From positions 31,878,001 to 31,942,000 of the forward strand of contig CM042043.1 in NCBI GenBank assembly GCA_023525975.1: 64,000 nucleotides of DNA, given 5' to 3'. How positions within the stretch are numbered: position 1 is the stretch's first letter; the number at the start of each line of letters is the position of its first letter. Origin of the DNA: Smallanthus sonchifolius. Its lineage: Eukaryota; Streptophyta; Magnoliopsida; Asterales; Asteraceae. The translations under genes were made by a program, and so were the position numbers. The notes beneath the pieces were generated by a model that saw only the letters and a list, made by a program, of their open reading frames with translations, ran no database searches and was not told the origin of the DNA. Positions 44,981-56,539 of the stretch are shown piece by piece.

Positions 44981-45431
44981 ATTACCACTCCATACCATCC
45001 ACAAACAAGTGGCCAAGTGGAAGTGTCCAATAGGAAAATTAAAGAAACTTTGTAGAAAACTGTACGGGTTGACCTCAAGTATTGGTCAAACAAACTAAAT
45101 GATGTCTTGTGGGCATACAGTACTGCATACAAAACACCTATTGGCACTACACCATACCGGCTGGTCTACAAGAAGGGATGTCACTTACCTGTGGAATTGG
45201 CTCATTGAGCATTATGGGCTATTAAAAATGTTATTCTTGATTATGATGCTGGAGGTAAGTAAAGGCAGTTGGGCTTGAGTGAATTGGAGGAACTAAGGGA
45301 TGATGCATATGAGAGTGCCTCGACATACAAGGACAAAATGAAGAAGGTTCATGAGGCAAAGATCCGGTTGAAAACCTTTGCGATTGGGCAAGTGGACAGG
45401 TCCATACTTGGTGACTAAGGTGGGTCATTCA
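44981..45431 (+). pseudogene. gypsy J integrase, middle part
   Basis: Continues J after the K insertion with TPYHPQTSGQVEVSNRK (third catalytic region with Glu), LNDVLWAYSTAYKTPIGTTPYRLVY and ELEELRDDAYESAS. Stops occur after KETL, LAH and GGK, and there is a deletion before GQVDRS compared with K (GQKVLLFPAKLKSKW). It ends at the ATTCA duplication beside the solo LTR. Confidence 0.88.
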
Positions 45432-48274
45432 TGTCACACCCCAACCGACGGCGAAAACGTCAGGGCGGGACATGTAGACTTTTCATAAGCTCATGGTTTA
45501 CTAAAGTTGTAATATTTAAAACATCAAATTTCATTTCATAGATCAAGATTTCAACAATACAGAAACGGAAATTACATCAATAAATTATTTGATTTAAATA
45601 CTAGATCCTCAATCCTAAGTGAAGCAACTTGAATCTAACTCAAACATCCGTACCTAAAACATAATAAAATAAGAGGGTCAACTATAAATAGTTGGTGAAC
45701 ATACATAGGTTTTGACAACACAAGAAAAGTTTAAATATTTTGTGTACAATTCATATGATACCTGGTTTATAAAGCATTTATGGATAATCTATGTTAAGCT
45801 AGTTGCACAAATGAAACCTTGTATCCGAAGGGCATAACAACACATGTTATCCTAATGTAGGGCATAACAACACATGTTATCCTGATGTAAATGTAGGGCA
45901 TAACAACACATGTTATCCTGAAGTAAATGCATGGCATAACAATATATGTTTCTTGATGTAAATGTAGGGCATAACAACACATATTATCCTGATGTGATGC
46001 GTTAATAATTGCACGAGTATGTCATTTATATGTAGTCTTAACAAATAGCATTCAAGCACAAAGCACAAATAAACACATGTGATCATATTGTAGAATTCTA
46101 AGTGTGTAATTGCAAATAATGTTTATTGAGTAATCATGTTTCACCCCAAAGTATGTAAAAGTGTAAAAGTTTTTTAGTTAAACCCTAAATATGTAAAACT
46201 CACTTGTAATAGTTGTTGTAGATAACATGAGCAATAGGTAGCAAAGGTGATTTTTGTAAATCATCAAGTTAACCTAGAGTGAAATGTATGAATATAAATT
46301 ATTAAGATGCAGGGTTCAACGGGTTTTGATGTGGGTGGATTTGTAAAAAAGGTTGTGTTTATTTCTCGTAAAGGAGGTGTGTGAATTGGTGTTTGTATTC
46401 GAATAAAAGTTTAACATCAAACGTGAAATCAATTGTATATTATTTAAATGAATAATATTTGCCTTAGAGTTGTATTAGGATAAGTAAATAGTTTCTTGTT
46501 GTCTATTTATTTATAATTGCACGTCTTTAAAAAAGTAGTGTAAAATTATATTTAGTTACATATAATTTAATCCATAATGGATTATTATTGAAAAATAATT
46601 AATGTAAATAAATAAACTATTTTTATTTATTTATTATTAAATAACGTGTCTCAAAAGTGGATGATAAAAAAAATACATATTAATAATATTAGGAATTTGT
46701 TATATTCATATACATATATAAACCTTAATTAGTATTTTTAAGGAAAATACAGTTTTGTAAAGGAATAAAATAGTTAGGTAAAATTAATATAAGTTTTTAT
46801 AATTCAAATGAACAATATATAGAGTTTGTAAATTAACCATTTAATAATACTAATGGTTTCCTTGTAAAAATATGTATTTGCAAATCATAAAAATTATACA
46901 GATGCCAAAATTATTTGCATGAGTTTTGTATACTTATAAATATGAATTTTTTAATATTTATCTATACATTTATGTAAATACATGTGTGTGTGAGTAATTA
47001 CAAGCAACAATAAGGGAATAACAAAAAAATTACAAAATTGGGCTTAGCCTGGTTTGAACCCGCGACCTAACCCGGGAAGGACATGTGTGTTAACCAGTTG
47101 ATCCGGGCATAAGCCTTGATACGAAATGAAACTAAATAGATGTTAACATAAAGGTTTTACGTGTCTCCTTCCCCATATCAAGCAACCGTAACCCTAATCC
47201 CCAAATCAGAATCGATTAGTTTCAGATTGAAATCAAAACATTAGGGCTTTGCATTGTGATGTAAAAATGATTAGAATGGTGTCTTGATTACCTGTGATGG
47301 CGCTTGAAACAGACGTCGGCGGCTAGGGCCGGAGTTCCGGTGGTGGCGTGGTTAAACGGGAGCGCAGACGAGTGTTCTCGAGTGGAGAAGAGGTTTTGCG
47401 AGTGAGGTGTGTTGAGAAAACAAGCGGATTCATTCGAATTTAAAGGCTAAACAATGTGTTTTACATTTTTGGAAACTCCGAGATTTGGGGTCGGGATTAC
47501 TCATTCATTGACTGGAATTGACAGCTCTTTAACGCGTAATTGTGATTCCGTGACTCACATTTTGAATAGCGATGAGTAACTGATTCATTTGACTAGTGAT
47601 TTGGGTTTAAAAAATGGCTCACCGGAAAAACGATAGGATGGCCGGAAAATTCGCCAAAAAAACGAGGGCAGCAGGATAAAAGAAATGGGTTGTTTTTTTT
47701 TAGATGTTTCACTTTTTCCCTTTATACTTTGATAGGAAATCAACTAGGTCCCTTAACTATAACCTTTTAAATTGTACATCTTTAACTTTATAAAACCTCT
47801 TAAATACAACACAAAATCTAAACTTATAATTACAACAATCCTTTTTTTTAATTTGTTTTACTTTATCTAAGAGAATTGTTTTTATAAAATATATAAACTT
47901 AATTATTAGTTGTTTAACTATGAATATTTAATAAGGAGGTACGTTTTTGTAAAAGTTTATTTAAGATAATTAAGTATGTACATAATTATAAATAATGTTT
48001 ATAAGAAAATATATATGTATATAAAAGATGTAATTATGTTATTAAAGTTCATAAGTTTTGATTTAATCGACATAAAAGTATTTAAAATATACCTACATAA
48101 ATGTACACTCATATGTTAAATAAAAATTTGTATATGGTAGGTTGAAATTTGAATTGTTACACAATAAATAAATATCTAGGTGACTTAATGATTTGAAATA
48201 ACTATGGGACTTCAAGTGTTTATATAATAAATTAAATGAAGAAAATTTATGACCTGAAAATCATGGATGTTACA
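45432..48274 (-). repeat. solo Tekay/Del-like LTR with intact ends
   Basis: 2843 bp flanked by ATTCA (45427-45431 and 48275-48279). Window ends are TGTCACACCCCAACCGACGG and CATGGATGTTACA. It has a tandem of GGGCATAACAACACATGTTATCCTG-type units of irregular length (45828-45995), a tRNA-like segment (47040-47110), a GC-rich patch (47290-47420), and a donor/acceptor pair on the minus strand (46203 to 45654). No internal element sequence is present. Confidence 0.93.
47040..47110 (-). other. tRNA-like A/B-box island in solo LTR
   Basis: On the minus strand ATCAACTGGTTAACACACA (A-box-like) is followed by GGTCGCGGGTTCAAACC (B-box-like). The distance from the LTR start is close to that of the first island in LTR E, so the position is conserved between copies. 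Confidence 0.5.
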
Positions 48275-48432
48275 ATTCAGGAGATGTGGAGATTGAAGAT
48301 TTTGAGGCCCACTTGAGGTAAATGGTGAATGGCCACCGTCTAAAACCGTACTTAGAGCCCAATGACATCAATGGTCCAGATAAGAAAGTCAAGGTATTGT
48401 TCTTGAGCATTCTAGAAGATGGAGACACGTAA
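48275..48432 (+). pseudogene. gypsy J integrase C-terminal tail
   Basis: After the solo LTR the frame continues as GHSGDVEIEDFEAHLR and ends ILEDGDT with TAA at 48430-48432. K has GHSGDVEIEDFEDHLR and ILEDGEK in the same place. One stop follows LR. This fixes the end of pol in J. Confidence 0.88.
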
Positions 48433-50196
48433 GTAACCTCAGGTACACCGCGTCTGGCTAAAGACGTTAAACTTAACGCTTTTAGGAGGCAATCTAAGTT
48501 TTACATTTGTCTAGTTGTTAATTGTAGTAACGTGAACGTTGTGGGTGTGTTCCCTAGAAACCCTCACGAGACTAAACTCGTCCACTCAGGCTACCGAAGG
48601 GTTTAAAAGGCTTGGTGCATATGTTAAATGCATTCGTGATGTATACGAAAGTGAGTTAGAACTTTATTGCTTTGTTATCTTTGTTTATATGCATTTGACC
48701 AAGTGTGGGGAAGCCTTTGAAGTGTTTTGGGCTCATCTAAGTGCAATTGAGGGCAATGCACAAGTTCTTGGGGGGTAGGGCACCATGTGTAAAGTTTTGT
48801 ACATTTTGATGTTTTTCGGTATGTTTTTGTAGTTTTCCTAAATTTTGCAGGTGTTCGTGTCATTTTTGGAAAGAAAAATGTTGGGGAATAGCGTTACAGG
48901 TATGTAAGAACATAAATCATGTGTTGGAACACGTTTTGGAGAAAGTTGGAAATTTTGAATTTTAGAGGTTGAAAATTTTTCTAAGGCAAAAACTCAAATT
49001 TTCATCCTAACTTTCTGTCACCACAGGTCCCTTGCAGTACACAAGAAACCATGCCCAAATATTCGGGGTACGCGAGGGGTTGCGGTTGACCGTTCAGCTT
49101 TTCGGGTCTTCGCGGTACACGAAGATCCAAAGCCCATCTTTCTCGGCACGCGTAAAAAAAATAATTAATTTTATTTTTAATTGTGTGAGCCCGTCTTGTC
49201 TTTTATTTTTGTTTGAGTCTTGTTATTGAGTTGATATGACGCTTGTGGGTGTTGCTTGTTCTTATTTTTGCATGGTTTGATTGGTTCACCCGTACTCAAT
49301 CTCCATTCGGGTGGTGATTTCCGACTTCCGCTTGATTCTTGTACAAGGCAGCCCCTTGCATTTGTGGAACACGATCGCGAATGAAATGTTATACGATCGC
49401 ATTTCCAGCTAAGTTTTTTTTTCTTATTTTTGTATACTTCTTTTTGCTTTCCGTTTATCTTCCTACATTGAGGGCAATGTAGCGTTTAAGTGTGTGGGAG
49501 GGAGACTGTAGTCAAGGTTGTTCATTTAGTTTGTATAGACTTAAAAATTTGAAAATCCTTAACATATAAAAAAATGTCTTGCGATTAGAATTTGTGCAGT
49601 TATATGGGAAATGATAGGTACAGTTAGAACTGTGCTTGTGTGTGATTGATATAATAAATAATAGAAACCGCGTCTGATTTGTAATGTTTTGGTAGGCCTA
49701 ACCGACTTAAAGAGCTTAAATATCCTGATAGTGTATCTAAGTTTAATTGAATAAGTAATTAATGATGTCTTGTGGGTACTCATCTTAGGGGTATCGACAA
49801 AGTTGAAACTGTCAATATAGGGTGATAGACACCACTATAAGAAAAAAATTATAAGTTTTTAAAATTACTTGACACATCACTCTTTTTTTATGAAAATAAA
49901 TCCGAAAGTTGGTGGCGTCCTGATCCATAATCCATCTTGCATGAGCTTAATTAAATCAATTGAAAGCTTAAGTTTCGCCTATGTGTTACCCTCCGGGATA
50001 GTGACTTGGTTGATACACCTATGGACGGGACTTAAGTAATCAATATCTGGACATATAGTTAGGTTTATGTGTTTCCCCTCGGGATGACGACTTGAAGGAA
50101 ACACCACTATTCCGAATCTTATGAACATCATTGCTTACAAACTGAAGCCTATATGTAACCCTCCAGGATGCTGACTTAGGGGATACACCACTAGGT
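48433..50196 (+). other. 3' UTR of gypsy J
   Basis: Homologous to the 3' UTR of K in reverse and, in part, to 63316-64000 of element O. Hairpin motifs of the J type lie at about 49055-49160 (GGGGTACGCGAGGGG, TCTTCGCGGTACACGAAGA, TCTCGGCACGCG). Diverged copies of GTGTTTCCCCTCGGGATG-type segments occur at 49990-50190. Cut at 50197 by LTR L. Confidence 0.75.
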
Positions 50197-51085
50197 TGTA
50201 ATATCCAGGATTTTTCGATGTATCTTTTCTTTCCATTTATGGTATTGTAATCCCATTTCCTACTTTAACCTATCTAATTCAAGTTCAATGAGAGTATCAT
50301 CCCAAAATCTTTGCACGTGTTATTTCTTTTAAATCTTAAAAATTTATTAAAAGTCTATTTTCTTAAATAATAAATATTAATTAAAATGATAAATTTAAGA
50401 AAAATCAATTACACTTGAAACATATATATATATATATATATGTAAGACATATATATATATACACCTTATATAAAATAAAATAAATATAATCCTTAAAACT
50501 TTATAAGTTTATAATTATAATATGTAAATAATATAATTATTAAACTATTTAACTTGAAGTACTTAAACTTGTAAACTATAAATCTCTAATTTTTTTATAA
50601 ACTAGTTAAATAATAAAGTATAAAACTTATAAAATTTATTTTATTTTATAAAATAAAAACATTATTTATTTTATAAAGTCAAGGGACTAAAATGTAATTT
50701 CTGAAACTTGTTTTAAACTAAATCCATGTTTTGTACATAAAATGAGGCTTGAAACTACAGGGACCAAATGTGCAATTTGGCCAAACTCCTAGATTTGAAA
50801 TCGGTCTCAGGTTTGAAACCTCCCAAGCCCGGGTTTCACCCTTTTTTATTCAAAATCGCGTAATCGGCCGAATTTAATACTCCCCGAACTTCCCTTCGAG
50901 CGTGCGACCCTAACCCAAGACAAATCAATGCTTGAATTCAATTTTAGCACAGCCTGGATTAGAATTTGAATTCATTTTGCTCAACCATAAACCTCCCAAC
51001 CATACAAGCATTAATAGTCAACCTTGTGCTTTTGAACAACTGCGTCCGCCCCGATGTAAAATCCACCGTCGGTTGGGGTGTGACA
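50197..51085 (+). repeat. 5' LTR of element L
   Basis: 889 bp, beginning TGTAATATCCAGGATTTTTC and ending GTCGGTTGGGGTGTGACA. The ends are the same as those of the 2.8-kb solo LTR although the interior is much shorter. A primer-binding site follows directly. Confidence 0.9.
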
Positions 51086-51088
51086 GAT

Positions 51089-51100
51089 TGGTATCAGAGC
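51089..51100 (+). other. primer-binding site of L, initiator tRNA-Met
   Basis: TGGTATCAGAGC 3 nt after the LTR end. Both copia and Tekay/Del-type gypsy elements use this primer, so it does not decide the class of L. Confidence 0.9.
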
Positions 51101-51479
51101 TTTGGTTTTAGAGAATTAGGTTATTAGACACATGACCTAGACTATAACTTAGGAGTCCCAAACATTAGTTATCTCATCTCCTTTAGGACGAATCTCCTCT
51201 CTATTCTATCCTTAAACCTTAAAACTCTATATGTACATACTTAAAATTGGAACCTTATACATCTATCTATTTATGTATTACAAGAATCTACTACATCGAG
51301 GTCATATTCTTAGACTTCAAGCCTAATCCAAAAAACTAACTCTCGTCAAAAGTATTTGAGTTCTAAGCAATGTATGGGAACTTGTGCGAGACGGAAGGGT
51401 GGATGCCTGTATTCTGGGAAATTCTGTCAAGGAAAGCATTTCGTACATATCTAGATCAACCGTTGGACCTCTATGCTTT
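51101..51479 (+). other. leader of element L
   Basis: About 380 bp of untranslated leader, without a recognised ORF, before copia M interrupts L. No L protein is in the window. Confidence 0.6.
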
Positions 51480-51935
51480 TGTTGGAACCTGTGAAATCGT
51501 TCTATTCCTGATTAACTATAGGGGCTAGTTTGTAACTTTTGTAACTAGGTTTTTGGGTTCAAGAGTCGCTAGCGACTCTTGAAAAGTCGACAGGTCGATT
51601 GTCTTGACAATCGGATTTCTACATGTCGACTCTTGCTATGTGTCTATAAATAGCAACCCTAAAAACCTAATTCAGTAGCTCTTGTGCAATAAGTCATTAC
51701 TATAGTCAATTTGAGAGCCATTTGTGGTGATTTTGGTGTTTATGTATCCAGGATCTTATCTATAATCTTTTTCATTGTGAATCTAATCAAACAGTGTCTT
51801 TTATGTTCTTATTTGTGTTGCTCTTCATCTTATTTCTATCTTGATTATCAACAATTAGCTTCTCTATAGCTAATTTGTTGATTGATTCCGGTTTAGAATC
51901 ATTCTAGCACAAGGACCCTATCATCAGGACCTACA
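51480..51935 (+). repeat. 5' LTR of copia M
   Basis: 456 bp from TGTTGGAACCTG to ATCAGGACCTACA; the ends resemble those of copia A. It contains the perfect 20-nt palindrome AAGAGTCGCTAGCGACTCTT (51561-51580) and CGATTGTCTTGACAATCG (51596-51613). TATAAATAGC near 51643 is a good TATA box. Confidence 0.88.
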
Positions 51936-51938
51936 ATT

Positions 51939-51951
51939 TGGTATCAGAGCC
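51939..51951 (+). other. primer-binding site of M, initiator tRNA-Met
   Basis: TGGTATCAGAGCC, 3 nt after the LTR. Confidence 0.93.
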
Positions 51952-52189
51952 TTATGTGCTCTTGATTCTTAGTTATTTCTATTAAATTTCTAGGTTTTTA
52001 TGAAAGTCTGAATTTATATTATTTCTGGCTAGATCTGTATCAAGATCAGAAATTGGGTTTGAAATTCACTCAGAAATTAGTTTGTGAAGATTTTGATAGA
52101 TCTGATTGTTATTTTGGTTTAGATATGAGTATTTAGCAATTGATTTTGAGTTGTTTTGAGAAAAGAGTATAATGATGTTCATGAGTCGA

Positions 52190-52350
52190 TTGTAAAGTGT
52201 CCATTTATATGTTTGGCCGATTGTCTCTTGATTTAGCCGATTGTCGCTTGATCCATCCGATTGTCCGAGCCGATTCTTTGATTACATAGCGATTCTCCAA
52301 GTAAACGCAAGTTTACGACTCACAAGTGTGAAGTAGCGACTATCTTGGTC
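52190..52350. repeat. CGATTGTC-type half sites in leader of M
   Basis: Several copies of CCGATTGTC/GCCGATTCT and AGCGATTCTCC, plus GTTTACGACTCAC, echo the LTR palindromes. They lie in the leader between primer site and gag, as in copia A. Confidence 0.6.
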
Positions 52351-52469
52351 GACTATTCACATGAGTTTTTCAAAAACACCTTAGGGTGTTGTCGTTTGTC
52401 CCTTTTCTTGCAGCCGACTCTCTATTTTAAAATCTCTTTTGTTTGTTCTTGTTAGTTACATCTTTCAAG

Positions 52470-53672
52470 ATGTCTGTTACTTCTATCTCCCAAGATGACC
52501 TAGAGACCGGCTTCATCTCTAGACCTCCTAAGCTCTTATCCACCGATGATATCCCTAACTGGAAGAACCGCATGAAGGCTTACTTTTACGTAACTGATTT
52601 TGGTCAATGGATCTCGACCACAAACGGTCCTCATTGTCTATGACCACTGGAGCTGATGGTGTTGCTGCCAAGACCGATCCCGCTACTTATACTGAGAATG
52701 ACAAACTTCTAATTCTAAGAGACTATAAAGCCTTCGGTGCCATCAACATGGCTCTTCTAGCCGACATCATGAACATGTTTGAAGAATACAAAACCGCTCA
52801 AACCCTTTGGCAAGCCTTGTGTGACTTCTACGAAGGTAACTCTAACCGGAAAGAAGGAAAGAAAGACATGCTGTAAAAACAATATGATACCTTCGGTGGT
52901 ATCAAAGGTGAAGGTTTGTCCAAGCATATCTCAAGGTTCATGGAAATTTCAAGCAAATGAAAAAAGCCCGGGTTATTATCAGAAATTCCGATCTTATCAA
53001 GAAATTGCTAGACTCTCTGCCTCACGAATGGAGTATACAGTGCATGTTGATCAAACGACAATACATGAATGAAGCTTCCACATTATCTGACATAATCAAT
53101 ACCCTGAAGTCCTTTGAAATGGACATTAAAAAGCGTCAGATGAATCAATAAGGCTACACCAAGACCATGGCACCAACTAATGTTGCTTTCATTGCTCCAT
53201 CTTCATCAAACAATGTTGCTGGTCCTTCTCGAACCATTCCCACTAAGGTGTCCGCTCCTGCTGTCTCTCAGCAGACTGTTCAAAACAATGAGCATAACTC
53301 AAATCAAACCCGAACCTTCAACCCATCAAGTGAACACATGGCTCTATATTTGGGATCAACTATCAAGCACTCATTTCAGGAGAATTAAAAGCAAGTGTGA
53401 GCCATATTGAAGATGTTTTCCATGTCGACCCAGATGACATGGAAGAAGTTGATTTGCAATGGTAGATGGCTATGCTGACTCTGAGAGCTAAAAGATTCAT
53501 GGATAGGAAAGGAAAGAAACGTCTTGGGGGCAAATCTGCAGGTTTTGATAAATCCAAACTGAGATGCTACAATTGTAAGCAGCTTGGGCACTTCAAGAGA
53601 GAACGTCCCCATCCTATTACTGATGCTCTAACTCTTCCTACCATAGTAGCAATCACCGACGGAAAAGAATAA
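52470..53672 (+). pseudogene. gag: copia M gag
   Basis: Starts at ATG 52470 (MSVTSISQDDLETGF). UBN2-type capsid in three frames: PPKLLSTDDIPNWKNRM, then a frameshift near 52620, YKAFGAINMALLADIM, QTLWQALCDFYEGN, a TAA at 52874, another shift near 52957, and LLDSLPHEWSIQCMLIK. The zinc knuckle at about 53560-53610 reads CYNCKQLGHFKRERP: the last cysteine has become Arg, so zinc binding is lost. Confidence 0.87.
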
Positions 53673-55500
53673 GCTGAAAAGACCAAAGAGTCGGATAATG
53701 CTTTGTAGTAAATGACTTTGACTAGAGCAATGAAATTGAAGAAGATCAGGTTGAGGTGTGCAAGGCTTTAGTAGCTAACACCTCATCTGCTTAGTTTGTG
53801 GTTCAGGGTATGGAAGCAAGTTTGGTTGAAAAGGAAAAGAATGAGGTGCTAAAAAAGATCATCATTAACGCTGACTCTATTGGTCTTGCTGCCCTTTTAA
53901 GGCAATTTGCTATTCATGGAACCGATAGTCAGGTTATTGACACTGAAGGAAGTATGGCTGAGAATGCCAGCATCAAGATAGGAGGCAGAGAAGATGGTTG
54001 AAGAGAAGAAGGATACTTATCCTAGTTCCAGTTCAACGGATCGAGTTAACTCTCCGGAGAATGCTGACTTTGGAACTCAAACCAATGGTGATGGAAGCTC
54101 TAATCAAGGATGCATCTATAGGAAAACTGTTGTTGAACTAATTCCACCTAAGTTAAAATCTCGTCTCTGTTCCTCTGACTGTGTTAACATGATACTTCAC
54201 TATCGCACTTTAAACCAACTTATCATTCGTGAAAAGGACGACACTCTTGCCATTCTTGATCAAATAAAAAAGAGCGAGGTTACTCTCAAAATCAGTTTAA
54301 ACAAAGCTAATCAAGAAATTCAAACCCTAAAAGAGTTTGTTTATAGAAAAGAATTTTTAATAACTGATCTAACTGAAAAATTAACATCTTCAAGAAGTGA
54401 AAATGTAAAATTTCAAATCATTATTGACAATTGGAACGTTAGCAAAAAGGTACAAGATACCATGTTGGATTGACAACAAACTTCAAGTTATATTAAAAAG
54501 GGAGTCAGGTATTTGGATTCCAATGATTTTGAGAGAAAACTGTTTCACCCTCCCTCACATGGTCACTACGATCCCATTCCCTCTCCACATCTAGAAAATA
54601 ATCTTACAAAATTATTTGTTCCCACCACTAATGTAAATATTGCAGGTTTAAAAGTACATGATAAGGATGTAAGGGATGATTGTGGTGCTAGATTAGGTCA
54701 CAAGGAATGCAACCGAGAATCTATTTTGTTTTCTTTTTTTAATTCCCAGAATCCAGAGCTATGTAATTCGGGCTCTGTTGATAGTAGTAGTGAAACATGT
54801 TCTAGGATTATTAACTCTAGTAATGACAGTTATGAACACAATAGTTGTAATGATTTATTTTCTATGAATGATGCTTGCTTTAATGATTCAGTTGATACTG
54901 TTTCAAGAAATCAGTTTGAAAGATTCATGACAGAAGAAATTCCTGTCTTCACACCTGCCTCAACAAGTCAAAGTGAATGTCAAAGTGATTCCGAGTATTT
55001 GTCAACAAGAAATGATGATGAAAGTGTATATGATTCAGATAGATCAATTACATCAATTGAATCATCCAACGAATCTGACAGCATTACTCCACAAAGTGAC
55101 AGAATTGAATCAGATCAAGGATCTTCAATCATGACTAGTGATCAAAAGCAAAAGCAAACTCTTACAAGGCAAAAGAAGAAAGCAAATCAAAGTGCCAGTT
55201 CAGCAACAATCATCCTCGTCATCTTATCAACCACCACATAGAAGAAAATCTTATAAACATGTGAATTGTTTCAGTTGTGGGAAGGGAGTTCATACTGCTT
55301 GACAATGCAGTAATGCATCTTATCACAAAAATTAGGTCAAACTTGAGAGACCTAAGATGCATAATGTGGGAAAGTATGAAACACATCAAAATAACGAACC
55401 TTTTTATCATAAAATCAATAAAATTCGTCAAAATGTTAATCACTTTCTAAAAGGAACATGTTGGTGGAAAGTCAGAACAAACAAAAACCCTAAAACTATA
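53673..55500 (+). pseudogene. copia M Gag-Pol linker
   Basis: Open pieces 53994-54473 (coiled coil, Leu/Lys-rich) and 54513-55241 (Ser/Asp/Asn-rich) resemble the linker of copia A. A second knuckle-like CFSCGKGVHTA followed by a stop and QCSN lies near 55265-55310. After about 55440 the sequence jumps into the integrase core, so the protease is absent. Confidence 0.75.
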
Positions 55501-55524
55501 ACGTAGAATCATGTCTTGAATGAT

Positions 55525-56376
55525 TTCTGCGAACGCAAATGGATTTCTCGACAATTTAGTGCTGCCAGAACTCCACAACAAAACGGTGTTGCAGAAACAA
55601 AGAACTGAACGTTGGTCGAAGCTGCCAGAACAATGCTGATAGATTCTAAGCTTCCAATCATATTTTGGGCTGAATTAGTTAACACTGCAAATTATGTCCT
55701 GAATCGTGCTCTTGTGGTGAAAGCTCACAACAAAACCGCTTATGAGCTGTTTCATGGACGAAAGCCCTTGATTGAATTCTTCCGAGCTTTTGGATGTTCA
55801 TGCACTCTACTCAACACATCTGGGAATCTTGCAAAGTTCGGAGCAGTTGGTGATGAATGCTATTTTCTGGGGTATTCGTCATCCCAAAAGGCCTACCATG
55901 TTTACAATAAAAGAACAAAGATCATGCTGGAATCTTATTACGTTGATTGGCAAGAAACTAATACCACAAATACAGGAACTGGTCCCGACTGGTTCTATGA
56001 TGCTAATATTGTTTTCAATAATTTCATTTCTCCTACACCACTCATTCCCGAACCATCTACTTCCAATGTATCACCATTCATTGCATCAATCCAAGCAGAA
56101 GATGAACGTATGCCATTCTCAACAAGAATCACACCCATTGTTGCCGATCCATTGAATGTTTCCATCAATAGTACAATAACCTTTTCTCATTCTGAGGATT
56201 CTGCTACTAATGCTGTAAATACTTCTAGTGATGTCAGTTCTGGTATAACAACAACTGTAAATTCAAACGTTAACCAGAACTTGGCAAATGATCCCTCTGT
56301 CAATTCTGGCAGTCACTCTGATAATAATGATGAGCCAATCCCTCCTAATGAAAATATAACCAATCTTCCTGCTTAA
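55525..56376 (+). pseudogene. copia M integrase, C-terminal part
   Basis: Begins NDFCERKWISRQFSAARTPQQNGVAE, which carries the third catalytic region (QQNGVAE, Glu), then FWAELVNTANYVLNRALV, the FGCSCTLLNT and FLGYSSSQKAYHVYN motifs of the copia integrase C-terminus, and a Ser/Asn-rich tail ending at 56376. The HHCC and the two Asp regions are deleted, and one TGA follows TKN. Confidence 0.88.
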
Positions 56377-56539
56377 GTTGACGACAATGATGGGCCATCT
56401 TTCAAAACATAAAATAATCATTCGTTGGAGAATGTGATTCGACCAATCACTGATGGGCCATCTGCACAAGAAGTTACTCCACTCCCTATAATACCACTCT
56501 TTGCGAATGTTTTCTGTCACAAGATGTCCCAAAGAATAT

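Larger units (their letters stand above)
31593..50196 (+). mobile_element. Ty3/gypsy element J (Athila/Tat-like), split by K and a solo LTR
   Basis: Plus-strand element reassembled from an LTR (31593-32645), RNase H-integrase (32690-33930), integrase (44981-45431), integrase tail (48275-48432) and 3' UTR (48433-50196). Removing K at ATTAC and the solo LTR at ATTCA brings the integrase together, which supports the order of events. Gag, protease and most of the reverse transcriptase are missing: the LTR is followed almost directly by the end of the reverse transcriptase. The 3' end is cut by L at 50197. Confidence 0.85.
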
